Origin: Pseudomonadota bacterium
GTDB taxonomy: Bacteria > Pseudomonadota > Gammaproteobacteria > Burkholderiales > SG8-39
Direction: 5' to 3'
Assembly (NCBI GenBank): GCA_947455195.1
Contig: CANGMI010000002.1
Span: forward strand, 186,001-250,000
DNA length: 64,000 nt
Made by a program: the position numbers and the translations under genes. A model generated the notes under the pieces. The model was not told where the DNA came from, made no database searches, and saw nothing but the letters and a program-made list of their open reading frames with translations. Each line of letters begins with the position of its first letter. Position 1 is the stretch's first letter. Below, piece by piece: positions 55,369 through 64,000 of the stretch.

Positions 55369-56327
55369 GCGATGCTCCTCGTGCGTGGGTAGCGCTTTCG
55401 ATCCGGCTTGCGGTGCACGCCCGACATGCCTTCGAGGACGGCACACACCGCAGCGGTATCGGCCTTGGCGAGCCCTGCGGACATCGCTGCGTTGTAGATC
55501 GGCGCGCTGGCTGCAAAGAGTGGTGCTACCACCCCCAGCGAGGTGACGAAGTCACCGATGATCTTCATGTCTTTCTGCCAGACCTCGACTTTCATGGTGG
55601 CCTCGCTGTAGTCGTTCTCCACCATCATCGGGCCGCGTACGCTGAACATGCGCGAGCCACCGGCGCCACCGGCAATCACCTTGAACATCAGGGCCGGGTC
55701 GATGCCTGCCTTGCCGGCGAGGGCGAACGCTTCACCGGCGGCCACGTTGTGGATGGCTACGAGCAGGTTGGCAATGAACTTCAGTTTCGAGCCGTTGCCG
55801 AACGGGCCGACATGGAAGTGAGCGCTGCAGAACCCGTCGAACACGTGCTTGCAGCGCTCGTAGGCGGCCTCGTCGCCGCTCGCGTACAGCAGCAGGTCTT
55901 TCTTTCGCGCCTGGGCTCCGGTGCCCGAGAGCGGGCAATCGAGCAGGACAATATCGCTGGCAGCAAGACGCGCGCGTGCGCTTTCCTTGTCTTCGATCGG
56001 GAGGGTGCTCGTCTCGACGATGAGGGTGCCCGCAGCGAGCTTGCCGGCCAGAGCCTCGACGGTAACGGCGAGAGCCTTGGCCGAGGGCAGCGAGGTGATG
56101 ATGACGGCTGCCTTGCGCGCGGCGCCGAGCGCGGTGGTCGAGGGTGTGCCGCCGGCCTGGCGCAGCGCTTCGCGCGCAGCCGGGTCGATGTCATGGCCGC
56201 TGACCGCGAACCCGGCCTTCAGGAGGTTGCTGCTCATGGCCGATCCCATGATGCCCAGGCCAATCATGCCGACCGTGGGTTTGGTGGGCGTTCGGACTGC
56301 CTTCGGCGCTGAAGCGTGCTTTGTCAT
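55365..56327 (-). CDS. NAD(P)-dependent beta-hydroxyacid dehydrogenase (3-hydroxyisobutyrate dehydrogenase-like)
   Basis: VGMIGLGIMGSAMSSNLLKAGF; DCPLSGTGAQARKKDLLLYASG; GNGSKLKFIANLLVAIHN. Confidence 0.92.
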   Translation of the reverse strand: MTKHASAPKAVRTPTKPTVGMIGLGIMGSAMSSNLLKAGFAVSGHDIDPAAREALRQAGGTPSTTALGAARKAAVIITSLPSAKALAVTVEALAGKLAAGTLIVETSTLPIEDKESARARLAASDIVLLDCPLSGTGAQARKKDLLLYASGDEAAYERCKHVFDGFCSAHFHVGPFGNGSKLKFIANLLVAIHNVAAGEAFALAGKAGIDPALMFKVIAGGAGGSRMFSVRGPMMVENDYSEATMKVEVWQKDMKIIGDFVTSLGVVAPLFAASAPIYNAAMSAGLAKADTAAVCAVLEGMSGVHRKPDRKRYPRTRSIA

Positions 56328-56346
56328 TGCGGTCTCCTGGGGCGCC

Positions 56347-58737
56347 TCAGACCCGCCCGAGCGCAGCGAGGATGCGCTCGGGGGTAAAGGGCTGTACCGT
56401 CACGCGCGCCGCGAGCGGGGCGAGTGCATCGTTGATGGCGTTCATCACGGCAGCGGGTGCGCCGGCGGTGCCGGCCTCACCGGCACCTTTGGCGCCGAGT
56501 TCGGATGTGCGGGTCGGTGTCTGGACATGGCCGCAGACGATGTCGGGCATCTCGCCGGCCATCGGTACCAGGTAATCGCCGAGTTGCGCATTGAGCATCT
56601 GGCCTTCTTGGTCGTAGCGACACTCCTCGAAGAGCGCCGCGCCCAGACCCTGGACAACACCACCGCGCAACTGCTCATCGACCAGCAACGGATTGATCAC
56701 CGTGCCACAATCCTCGACGCACCAGTGCCCCAGCAGTTTCACGAACCCGGTATCGATGTCGACTTCGACCCATGAGGCCTGAATGCCGTTGGTGAAGGCA
56801 AACGCGTAGTCGCGCGGCACGTAGTGGCGGGTCACCATGAGCTCGGACTGGAATCCGGCCGGCAAGGTGTCGGGGCGGTAATAGCAGCTGCGTCCCAGTT
56901 CGGCGAGGGTGAGGAGTGAACGCAGCGTGAGTCGGTCGATGACGGCATCGTCGGCGACATCGAGCGTGGCGCGGTCGCAGGCGAGTATCGCGGCGGCCGC
57001 GTCGAGGATGTTGGCGCGCAGTGCACGGCCTGACTGCAGGACAGCCTCGCCGCCGATGCCGGCACCGCGAGATCCCCAGGTGCCCCCGCCGTACGGCGTG
57101 GTTGCGGTATCTCCGGTTATGACGCGTACCTTGTCCATCGAGACACCAACCGTGTCTGCCGCGATTTGCGCGAAGACGGTCTCGGTACCCTGGCCCTGTT
57201 CAGTGACGCTGCACAGGACGGTGAGGGCGCCTGTGGGTTCCAGACGCAGCGTGGCGCCGTCCTGCGAGGAAATGCGTGCGCCACCCACGCCATAGAAGGC
57301 CGCCGAGGGGTTGGTCACCTCGATCATCGCAGCGAGCCCGATACCCCGATAGCAACCCCGTTCGCGCGCGCGCGCCTGATCGGCGCGCAGGGCTTCGTAG
57401 TCCATCAGTTCGAGCAACTTGTCGAGACACTGATGGTGCGACAGTTTCTCGAAGCGGATACCGGAGGGGAAGGCATAGGGATAGGCGTCATCCGGGATCA
57501 GGTTGCGGCGCCTGAATTCGACCGGATCGATCGACAGTCGCTGCGCGGCCAGATCGACGATGCCCTCGGTGATTGCCACCGCAATGGGATGCCCCACCGC
57601 CCGGTACTGGCAGGTGACGTTCTTGTTGGTGAACACCGCATGCATGCGCGCCCGGTAGTGACTGTGCCGGTAGGGACCTCCGGTGAGGTTCACGACCTGA
57701 TTGCCTTCGATGCCGCTCGTGCGCGGATAGACCGAGTACGGGCCGATGGCGGTGAGGTCGCGCAGATCGAAGCCCAGAATGCGCCCGTCGCGGGTTGCAG
57801 CCAGCCTCACCGTGGCCTTGTGCTCGCGGGCATGGATGTCCGACACGAAGGATTCCATGCGGTCTGCCTGAAACTTCACCGGACGGCGCACCAGCATCGA
57901 GACCGCGGCGGTGCACATTTCGTCGGGGTACACGTGCACCTTGATGCCGTAGGCCCCGCCCACGTCATGACAGATCACCCGCACATTGGCCTCGGGGATG
58001 TCGAGGTGCCGGGCGAGGATGTCGTGAATCATGTGCGGCGCCTGGGTGGCGTGGTGCACGGTCAGGCTGTGCTCGGCCGGGTTGTAGTCGGCAAGGATGG
58101 CGCGGCCTTCCGGGCAGACGCCGGTATGCCGGCCGAAGTGGAAGGTCTCCTCGACGACCAGGTCAGCCGCCGCGAAGATCGCGTCGATGTCACCGGTGTC
58201 GACGGTCCGCTCGAAGCAGATGTTGTCTCCCAGTTCGGGGTGCAGCACGGGCAGGCCTGCGAGCGCAGCCTCCATGTCGACGAGTACCGGCAGGGGCTCC
58301 CACTGAATCTCGACAAGGTCGCGCGCGTCCTCGGCTTCGGCGCGGGTTTCACCGACGATGGCAACGACCGGTTCGCCTTGCCAGCAAGCCCGCTCCATGG
58401 CGAGCGGGTACTGCGTGGGTGAGCGGATGCCCTTGAGGTGCCCGAGCACCCCGACCCAGGGCTTGCACACCTGCGCGATGGCCGGCCCGTCGAAGACGGC
58501 GATGATGCCTGGCGACCGACGGGCCCGACTGCTGTCGATGCTGACGATGCGCGCGTGCGCGTGCGGGCTTCGCACGAACACCACATGGGCGAGTCGTGGC
58601 AGGCGCAGGTCATCGATGTAGACCCCACGCCCTTGCAGCAGGCGCTTCGCGTTGGGGCGCGGGTCGGCGCGACCGACATGCCCGCGGGACAGGGTCTGGT
58701 GTTCTCCCTGAACAGGCAGTTCGTCGCGGGCAGTCAT
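56347..58737 (-). CDS. molybdenum hydroxylase large subunit (xanthine dehydrogenase/CoxL family)
   Basis: GVYIDDLRLPRLAHVVFVRSPHAHARI; ATQAPHMIHDILARHL; GAKGAGEAGTAGAPAAVMNAI (catalytic Glu region). Start ATG 58737. Confidence 0.93.
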   Translation of the reverse strand: MTARDELPVQGEHQTLSRGHVGRADPRPNAKRLLQGRGVYIDDLRLPRLAHVVFVRSPHAHARIVSIDSSRARRSPGIIAVFDGPAIAQVCKPWVGVLGHLKGIRSPTQYPLAMERACWQGEPVVAIVGETRAEAEDARDLVEIQWEPLPVLVDMEAALAGLPVLHPELGDNICFERTVDTGDIDAIFAAADLVVEETFHFGRHTGVCPEGRAILADYNPAEHSLTVHHATQAPHMIHDILARHLDIPEANVRVICHDVGGAYGIKVHVYPDEMCTAAVSMLVRRPVKFQADRMESFVSDIHAREHKATVRLAATRDGRILGFDLRDLTAIGPYSVYPRTSGIEGNQVVNLTGGPYRHSHYRARMHAVFTNKNVTCQYRAVGHPIAVAITEGIVDLAAQRLSIDPVEFRRRNLIPDDAYPYAFPSGIRFEKLSHHQCLDKLLELMDYEALRADQARARERGCYRGIGLAAMIEVTNPSAAFYGVGGARISSQDGATLRLEPTGALTVLCSVTEQGQGTETVFAQIAADTVGVSMDKVRVITGDTATTPYGGGTWGSRGAGIGGEAVLQSGRALRANILDAAAAILACDRATLDVADDAVIDRLTLRSLLTLAELGRSCYYRPDTLPAGFQSELMVTRHYVPRDYAFAFTNGIQASWVEVDIDTGFVKLLGHWCVEDCGTVINPLLVDEQLRGGVVQGLGAALFEECRYDQEGQMLNAQLGDYLVPMAGEMPDIVCGHVQTPTRTSELGAKGAGEAGTAGAPAAVMNAINDALAPLAARVTVQPFTPERILAALGRV

Positions 58738-59234
58738 GCCTCGCTGGCTCCGGCGGTTGCGCGGCGCGAGGCGAGCGTGGTTTCGATGGCGTCCACGATG
58801 GCCTGGTAACCGGTGCAGCGGCAATAGTTGCCCGAAATGTGCTCGCGGATTTCCTCGCGGGTGGCCGAAGGCGATGTGGCGAGGAGTTCGCCAGCGCAGA
58901 GCAGCATGCCCGGTGTGCAGAAACCACACTGCAGCGCATTGCGCTGGTGGAAGGCGTGTTGCAGGTCGGCCAGTTCACCCGAATCGCTCACCCCTTCGAT
59001 GGTCTCGACCGACCGTCCGTCGGCCTGCACGGCCAGCATCAGGCAGCCGCGCACGATGCGACCATCGACCCGCACCGTGCAGGCGCCGCAGACGCCATGC
59101 TCGCAACCGAGATGCGACCCGGTGAGATCGAGCGCTTCGCGCAGGAAATCCACCAGGTGCTGACGCGGTTCGACCCGCTTCCTGACGACCTGCCCATTCA
59201 CGGTCAGGCAGATTTCGGCTTCAGGCAATGGCAT
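58734..59234 (-). CDS. (2Fe-2S)-binding small subunit of the molybdenum hydroxylase (CoxS family)
   Basis: GSHLGCEHGVCGACTVRVDG and QCGFCTPGMLLCA...ISGNYCRCTGYQAIVDAI. Confidence 0.95.
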   Translation of the reverse strand: MPLPEAEICLTVNGQVVRKRVEPRQHLVDFLREALDLTGSHLGCEHGVCGACTVRVDGRIVRGCLMLAVQADGRSVETIEGVSDSGELADLQHAFHQRNALQCGFCTPGMLLCAGELLATSPSATREEIREHISGNYCRCTGYQAIVDAIETTLASRRATAGASEA

Positions 59235-60102
59235 GAGGAGCGGCTCCGCCGGATAGCAGTTGGGTGACGGCTCGATCGAGCAGAACACCGGCCAGATGCT
59301 GCCGGGTAGCCGCACTCGTATACAGATCGGAGCCGGGTTGAAGATCGTGAGCAAGTGCGGCTCGCGCAGCCTGCATCACGGACGCTGCCGGTGCTCGACC
59401 TTCGAGCGCTGCCATGGCCTGGCGCGCGAGCATCGGCACGGGGCCTGCACCGACGTAGGCAAGGGCCACCTCATGCAGGAGACCCTCGGCGGGTCGGGCG
59501 AGGAGAGCCAGGCCGACGATGGCGTAGTCGCCCCGACGCCGCGAGAGTTCGAGAAACACACTGCGACGGGCCAGGGGCGTCACCGGAAATTCAATGGCGA
59601 CCAGGATGTCGGTGGGCGTCAGATCGGTTTCGTAAAGGTTGCGGAAGAACGTCCGCGCGCGAACGCGTCGCCCACCGGCAGGGCCTTGAATCACGATGGT
59701 TGCATCGAGCGCGACACAGCAGGCTGGCCATTCGGCTGCCGGGTCAGCGAACGCAACGCTGCCGCCTATGGTGCCGCTGTTGCGGATTGCGGCGTGAGCG
59801 ATCTGCGGTGCCGCCTGGGCAAGGAGTGGCAGGTGCTGTGCAACAAGGGGCGATCGTTCGATCTCGCGGTGCGTGGTCAGTGCGCCGATCGTGACTGTCG
59901 AACCGTTCAGGCGGATGCCCGACAGACCCGGTATGCGACTGATGTCGACGAGGAGCTCGGGCGCAGACAGCCGCATGTTGAGCGTGGCCATCAGCGTCTG
60001 TCCGCCGGCAATCAGCCGGGCCCGATCACCCAGTTCGGTGAGGTGAGCCAGGGCTTCCTCGACGCTCGCCACTCGCACATAGTCAAAGGCGGATGGTTTC
60101 AT
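59221..60102 (-). CDS. FAD-binding medium subunit of the molybdenum hydroxylase (CoxM family)
   Basis: MKPSAFDYVRVASVEEALAHL; ARLIAGGQTLMATLNMRL; IRNSGTIGGSVAFADPAAEWPA. Confidence 0.94.
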   Translation of the reverse strand: MKPSAFDYVRVASVEEALAHLTELGDRARLIAGGQTLMATLNMRLSAPELLVDISRIPGLSGIRLNGSTVTIGALTTHREIERSPLVAQHLPLLAQAAPQIAHAAIRNSGTIGGSVAFADPAAEWPACCVALDATIVIQGPAGGRRVRARTFFRNLYETDLTPTDILVAIEFPVTPLARRSVFLELSRRRGDYAIVGLALLARPAEGLLHEVALAYVGAGPVPMLARQAMAALEGRAPAASVMQAARAALAHDLQPGSDLYTSAATRQHLAGVLLDRAVTQLLSGGAAPHAIA

Positions 60103-60849
60103 CTATCGCCCGCCAGTCACATCGATGGTGGTACCGTGGATGTAGGATGCGGCACCCGAGGCGAGCCACACGACCGTCTCGGCGACTTCTTCGGGCGATC
60201 CGGGCCGGCCGAGCGGAATGCTCGGTGCGACGCGCCGGATCATGTCCTCGCCCCCATGCACTTCGTGCAGCGTGGTCGTGATGAGACCGGGGCGCACCGA
60301 TACGACGCGCACGCCCTCGGCACCGACCTCCCGGGCGAGACCCGCCACCATGCTGTCGATGGCCCCCTTGCTCGCGGCGTAGTGGGTCTCTTCGGGCAAG
60401 CCCCCGTGCCGAGCGGCCGCGGAACTGATCTGGACCACCACGCCGCCGGGGCCTCCGTGGCGCGTGGACATGCGCCTGATGGCCTCGCGCGTGCAGTAGA
60501 ACGTACCGAAGACGTTCACCGCAAACATGCGCTCGATGACATCGGGCGTGATGCTGTCGGCGCGGCACTGGCGCGAGACGAGACCGGCGTTGTTCACGAG
60601 CACGTCCACCCGCCCGAGACGCTGGTCGACCTCGGCGAAGAGTCGCGTGCAATCGTCGCTCGATGCCACGTCGGCCTGAACCGCGATGGCCTTTCCACCC
60701 GAGCGCTCGATGTCGGCTACCACCTCGGCCGCGGCGGCGGCATTCGATGCGTAGTTGACGCAGACCACGTAGCCGCGACGTGCAGCCAGTCGGGCGATCG
60801 CGGCACCGATGCCGCGACCGGCCCCGGTGATGATCATGACTCGGGACAT
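60103..60849 (-). CDS. SDR-family oxidoreductase (FabG-like)
   Basis: MIITGAGRGIGAAIARLA; NNAG; YAASKGAIDSM; HGTTIDVTGGR. Confidence 0.93.
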   Translation of the reverse strand: MSRVMIITGAGRGIGAAIARLAARRGYVVCVNYASNAAAAAEVVADIERSGGKAIAVQADVASSDDCTRLFAEVDQRLGRVDVLVNNAGLVSRQCRADSITPDVIERMFAVNVFGTFYCTREAIRRMSTRHGGPGGVVVQISSAAARHGGLPEETHYAASKGAIDSMVAGLAREVGAEGVRVVSVRPGLITTTLHEVHGGEDMIRRVAPSIPLGRPGSPEEVAETVVWLASGAASYIHGTTIDVTGGR

Positions 60850-60859
60850 GGACTTCCTC

Positions 60860-63223
60860 TCAGGTCAGGTGCAGTTCGATATCGTGCAGGATGTCATCGC
60901 CCGCCCGTGCAACCTCGTTTTCGATGAGGGCGCCGCAGGCGGGGCAGAAGAACTGGCGAAACACCGGCTCATCGTCAATATACCGGCGCCAGTCGCCGAT
61001 GTTGGGGTTTGCGTGGCGGATATCGTGATCCTCGCGCACGCACTCGAGTTTGTAGTTGCCCTTGATCGGCCCGAGGTCGGCAGCGCATTTCACGCAGCAG
61101 TAGCGCGGCTTGCCACGCTCGCGGCGCACCGCGATGTTCTCGGTGGCCCGGGCCACTTCGGCACCCTTGAGGCGTTTCACGCTGCCGGCCGGGCGACAGC
61201 GGCGCGAGCGCAGGCTCTGGCGAAGGCTGGTGGTTGCCGCCTCGTCGAGCCTGCGCTCGCGAATGACGACCCCGTAGATGTCGCGCGCTGCCTCGACGGA
61301 CACCGCGTGGTGGAGGACGACATCCTCGAGCACCCGCTCCGCTTCGCGCTCAAGAGGGTCACCGAAGCCGGCAGCGGCTGACCAGATGACCGAATACACG
61401 TCAGCGGGCGCCTGTTCGAAGTTCTCCTGGCGCAGTTGCAGGGTAACTTCGCGGCCCCGCACCTCGGCGATGTCCGAGGGCATCTGGCCGCGAGCGAAGC
61501 GCTCGGCGATGTCGGTTTCCTCGCGAAACTGGTACACGTTCACGCTGCCGGGGTACCCGCCCATGATGCCCGGGGCGGTCGGTGTGGCATTGCCCGAGGA
61601 CAGGGTATCGTGGGTGATCGAGGTCGTGCCATGCGGGATGAAGCATGATTCGGCTGACATTCCGCCGCGCCAGCGCCCGGCGCCGCCCGAGTCGATGACC
61701 TCCTTGCGGTAGAGAAAGAGGAGCGGAAAGGTCTGCTCGGTGTGCTCCACATTGGGCAGCTTGCAGATCGGTGTGCGCGACTGCCCGCCGGTATTGATGC
61801 CGTCACCGGTCGAGAAGGCGCCGATGGCACCGCCAATCGGGTCGACCAGCAGGTAACCGTAGCGCTCGCCCCACTGGTCTGTCCCGCGAAAGAGGGTCGC
61901 GGGCCATTGGCTCGTACCCCCGATGCACATGATGTCGCGGCGCATGTCGGGGTCGCTGAAGAGCAGTTTCGAGAGCACGTTGTAAGTGGGGTACAGCGAG
62001 ATCTCCATCGCCTGTACCGGGGCAGTGGAGACCGAGGCGGGGTAGCTCGCGCAGTTGAAAGTGCCCGGCGTGGGGTCGAAGCGCACATGTCGCAGCGCAC
62101 CCCCGATGGCGAAGTACTGGTCCCAGCAGAGCAACTGGTTCAGGGCCACCATGATCGAACCGCGCCAGCCCGAGTAGGTGGCGTTCATCGCCCCCTCCTG
62201 ATCGGCCGTGCCTTCATTCTCGAAGACGAGTTCGGTGCCTTGCTTGCGCAAGGTGAGCATCACGCGATGGCTGCGCCGATCGCCGGGCCGACAGCACTCG
62301 ACGTAGGTGCGCTCCCGATAGATGCCATCGGGCAGGCGCTTGATCTTGTCGAGGAAGGCCTGCTCGCCATGGTCCAGGATGCGTCGCATGACGCCCTTCA
62401 CGACCTCCGGGCCGTAGCGTCGCACGAGGGCCAGCACCCGGTCGCGTGCGGTGATGTTGCCGGCCAGTTGTGCCCGGAAGTCGAGCGCCACCGCCTGTGG
62501 CTTGCGACTCGCGCGAAGGTACATTTCCTCGATGTCGCGGCGAATCTCGTTGCCCTCGATGATCTTCACCGGCGGGATGCATATGCCCTCTTCGAAGGCG
62601 CTCTCGGCCGAGCCGCAGAAGGACGACGGGGTGATGCCCCCGATGTCGTACTGGTGCAGGCAGTTGGTGACCCAACAGAAGAGCTCGCCCTCCCAGAACA
62701 CCGGGCAGATCAGCATGACGTCCTGCTGATGCGCGGCACCCACCCAGGGGTCGTTGGCGAGAAACATGTCGCCATCCCGGATGCCCGGGTTGTCGCTGCG
62801 GTTCTCCAGGATCCACTTCACCTGGGTGTCGGTGACCCCCGACATGTACTGCATGTAGGGGCCGAAATAGACGAATTCGCCATCCTCGGTGAGGATCGAC
62901 GGATTGAGGTCGAGAGCGTACATTGCGACCGGCGAACCCGAGATGCGCTGGATGGTGGCCCCGTGTTCTTCGTTGACATGCCACAGCGCGTGCCGGATCA
63001 CCTCGTAGGTGATCGGGTCGATCGATCGCCTGGCCTTGCGCTGCAGCTTCAGCGATGGCGAGATGCGCAGGGTTTCCGGCGGGACATAGCCCTGTCCTCG
63101 GCCGTCGAAGAGGGCCGGATCCATCTCGCTCACCTTGGGCCGGGCAGAGGTTCGAGTGGACGTTCGCTCTGCGGGGCGGGCAGCAGGCCGGGCGGGGCCG
63201 CCCTTCGAGGTACGTGCGTTCAT
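60860..63223 (-). CDS. hydantoinase B/oxoprolinase-family protein with C-terminal acetone-carboxylase-gamma-like zinc module
   Basis: HyuB core ITYEVIRHALWHVNEEHGATIQRISGSP...NDPWVGAAHQQDVML; C-terminus RYCCVKCAADLGPIKGNYKLECVREDHDIRHANP...FFCPACGALIENEV (two CxxC). Confidence 0.9.
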   Translation of the reverse strand: MNARTSKGGPARPAARPAERTSTRTSARPKVSEMDPALFDGRGQGYVPPETLRISPSLKLQRKARRSIDPITYEVIRHALWHVNEEHGATIQRISGSPVAMYALDLNPSILTEDGEFVYFGPYMQYMSGVTDTQVKWILENRSDNPGIRDGDMFLANDPWVGAAHQQDVMLICPVFWEGELFCWVTNCLHQYDIGGITPSSFCGSAESAFEEGICIPPVKIIEGNEIRRDIEEMYLRASRKPQAVALDFRAQLAGNITARDRVLALVRRYGPEVVKGVMRRILDHGEQAFLDKIKRLPDGIYRERTYVECCRPGDRRSHRVMLTLRKQGTELVFENEGTADQEGAMNATYSGWRGSIMVALNQLLCWDQYFAIGGALRHVRFDPTPGTFNCASYPASVSTAPVQAMEISLYPTYNVLSKLLFSDPDMRRDIMCIGGTSQWPATLFRGTDQWGERYGYLLVDPIGGAIGAFSTGDGINTGGQSRTPICKLPNVEHTEQTFPLLFLYRKEVIDSGGAGRWRGGMSAESCFIPHGTTSITHDTLSSGNATPTAPGIMGGYPGSVNVYQFREETDIAERFARGQMPSDIAEVRGREVTLQLRQENFEQAPADVYSVIWSAAAGFGDPLEREAERVLEDVVLHHAVSVEAARDIYGVVIRERRLDEAATTSLRQSLRSRRCRPAGSVKRLKGAEVARATENIAVRRERGKPRYCCVKCAADLGPIKGNYKLECVREDHDIRHANPNIGDWRRYIDDEPVFRQFFCPACGALIENEVARAGDDILHDIELHLT

Positions 63224-64000
63224 GTGCGGTCTCCGAAGCGGATCTCGAAGTTGCCGAAGGCATCGACCACGAGCGAGCGCCCGGGATGGATGACGACGGT
63301 CGTGTCGGTGGTCTCGACGACGGCCGGGCCCGCGATCGTGTTGCCCGGTACGAGGTGGGCACCATCGAAGATGGGGGTCGAGACCTTGCGCCGCAAGGAT
63401 TCCCAGTAGACCGGACGCGGTGCACGGTGGGCTGCCTTGGCGATGCGTCTGGTCAGTCGTTCTGCGCAGACCAGGTTGGGGCGTAGCGTGGGAGCCGAGG
63501 CGCGCAGGCGCAGGGTGACGATCTCCAGACGCGCATCGCGATACGATGAGCCGCGTCCGTACAGTTGTTCATAGCGTTCGTAGAAGCGCTCGCGAAGTCC
63601 TTCGAACTGCGAGGCCTTGAGGCGACGCTCGGGCAGGGTGACCTCTACCTCGTTGATCTGGCCGCGGTGACGCATGTCGAGCGAGAACTGGTAGCGGCGC
63701 CGCGCGCGGGCGATGCCGTCCTGATCGAGTTGCGCGATCGCGCGCGCTTCGAGCGTGGCCAGGGTTTCGTTGATGCGTTTCGCGTCGAAGGGGGATACCT
63801 GGATGTCGACCTGCTCGTGAAGGTGCAGGATGTCTGCCGAGGCAGCGCCGAACGCGCACCAGGTCGAGGCAATTTCCTTCTGCGGAATGATGACCCGCTG
63901 CACACCCAGTTCTGCACCGAAGACGCTGGCGTGCGCCGGGCCGGCACCACCAAAGGCGTGCAGCACGAAGTCGCGTGGATCAAAGCCCTTTTCCACGGTC
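63220..64000 (-). CDS. hydantoinase A/oxoprolinase-family protein (5' end truncated by window)
   Basis: MEKGFDPRDFVLHAFGGAGPAHASVFGAELGVQRVIIPQKEIASTWCAFGAASADILH; stop overlaps HyuB start. Confidence 0.92.
   Translation of the reverse strand, partial: TVEKGFDPRDFVLHAFGGAGPAHASVFGAELGVQRVIIPQKEIASTWCAFGAASADILHLHEQVDIQVSPFDAKRINETLATLEARAIAQLDQDGIARARRRYQFSLDMRHRGQINEVEVTLPERRLKASQFEGLRERFYERYEQLYGRGSSYRDARLEIVTLRLRASAPTLRPNLVCAERLTRRIAKAAHRAPRPVYWESLRRKVSTPIFDGAHLVPGNTIAGPAVVETTDTTVVIHPGRSLVVDAFGNFEIRFGDRT

Noticed and set aside
59260-63409. Two 555-aa plus-strand ORFs (59260-60927 and 61742-63409)
   Set aside because: Antisense to CoxM/SDR and HyuB, which have strong family motifs; shadow frames.

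Overview
This 64 kb, high-GC window looks like a betaproteobacterial (Burkholderiales-like) chromosome segment. I called it by reading the supplied ORF translations and motifs; no database search was run. I saw no tRNA, rRNA, CRISPR array, transposase or phage genes.

Layout:
(1) 0-17.6 kb is metabolic and transport genes: acyl-CoA ligase, MtfA-like protease, EamA transporters, a RelA-type (p)ppGpp synthetase, a tandem pair of unknown SGNH-like proteins, an ABM/SAF-oxidoreductase/PhyH cassette, a Bug receptor, and a polar amino-acid ABC transporter.
(2) 17.6-23.1 kb holds a very large tandem-repeat exported protein and an orphan Wzx/MATE-like flippase.
(3) 24-38.9 kb is a conserved housekeeping block: two-component system, BamE-like lipoprotein, fur, bamE, dapB, carAB, greA, yhbY, rlmE, ftsH, folP, glmM.
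(4) 38.9-41.9 kb is a TRAP transporter coupled to glmM.
(5) 41.9-50.7 kb is GST, EamA, Orn/Lys/Arg decarboxylase, cupin, maiA-like, quinone reductase, amidohydrolase and Bug receptor genes.
(6) 50.8-64 kb is an accessory catabolic region: G3E GTPase, LVIVD-like protein, two Bug receptors, and a minus-strand operon of Bug receptor, HIBADH-like protein, molybdenum hydroxylase L/S/M, SDR, HyuB fused to an acetone-carboxylase-gamma-like tail, and HyuA (cut by the window end).

The most notable observations are a period-3 higher-order repeat inside the 1223-aa repeat protein and the unassigned Mo-hydroxylase/HyuAB catabolic operon.
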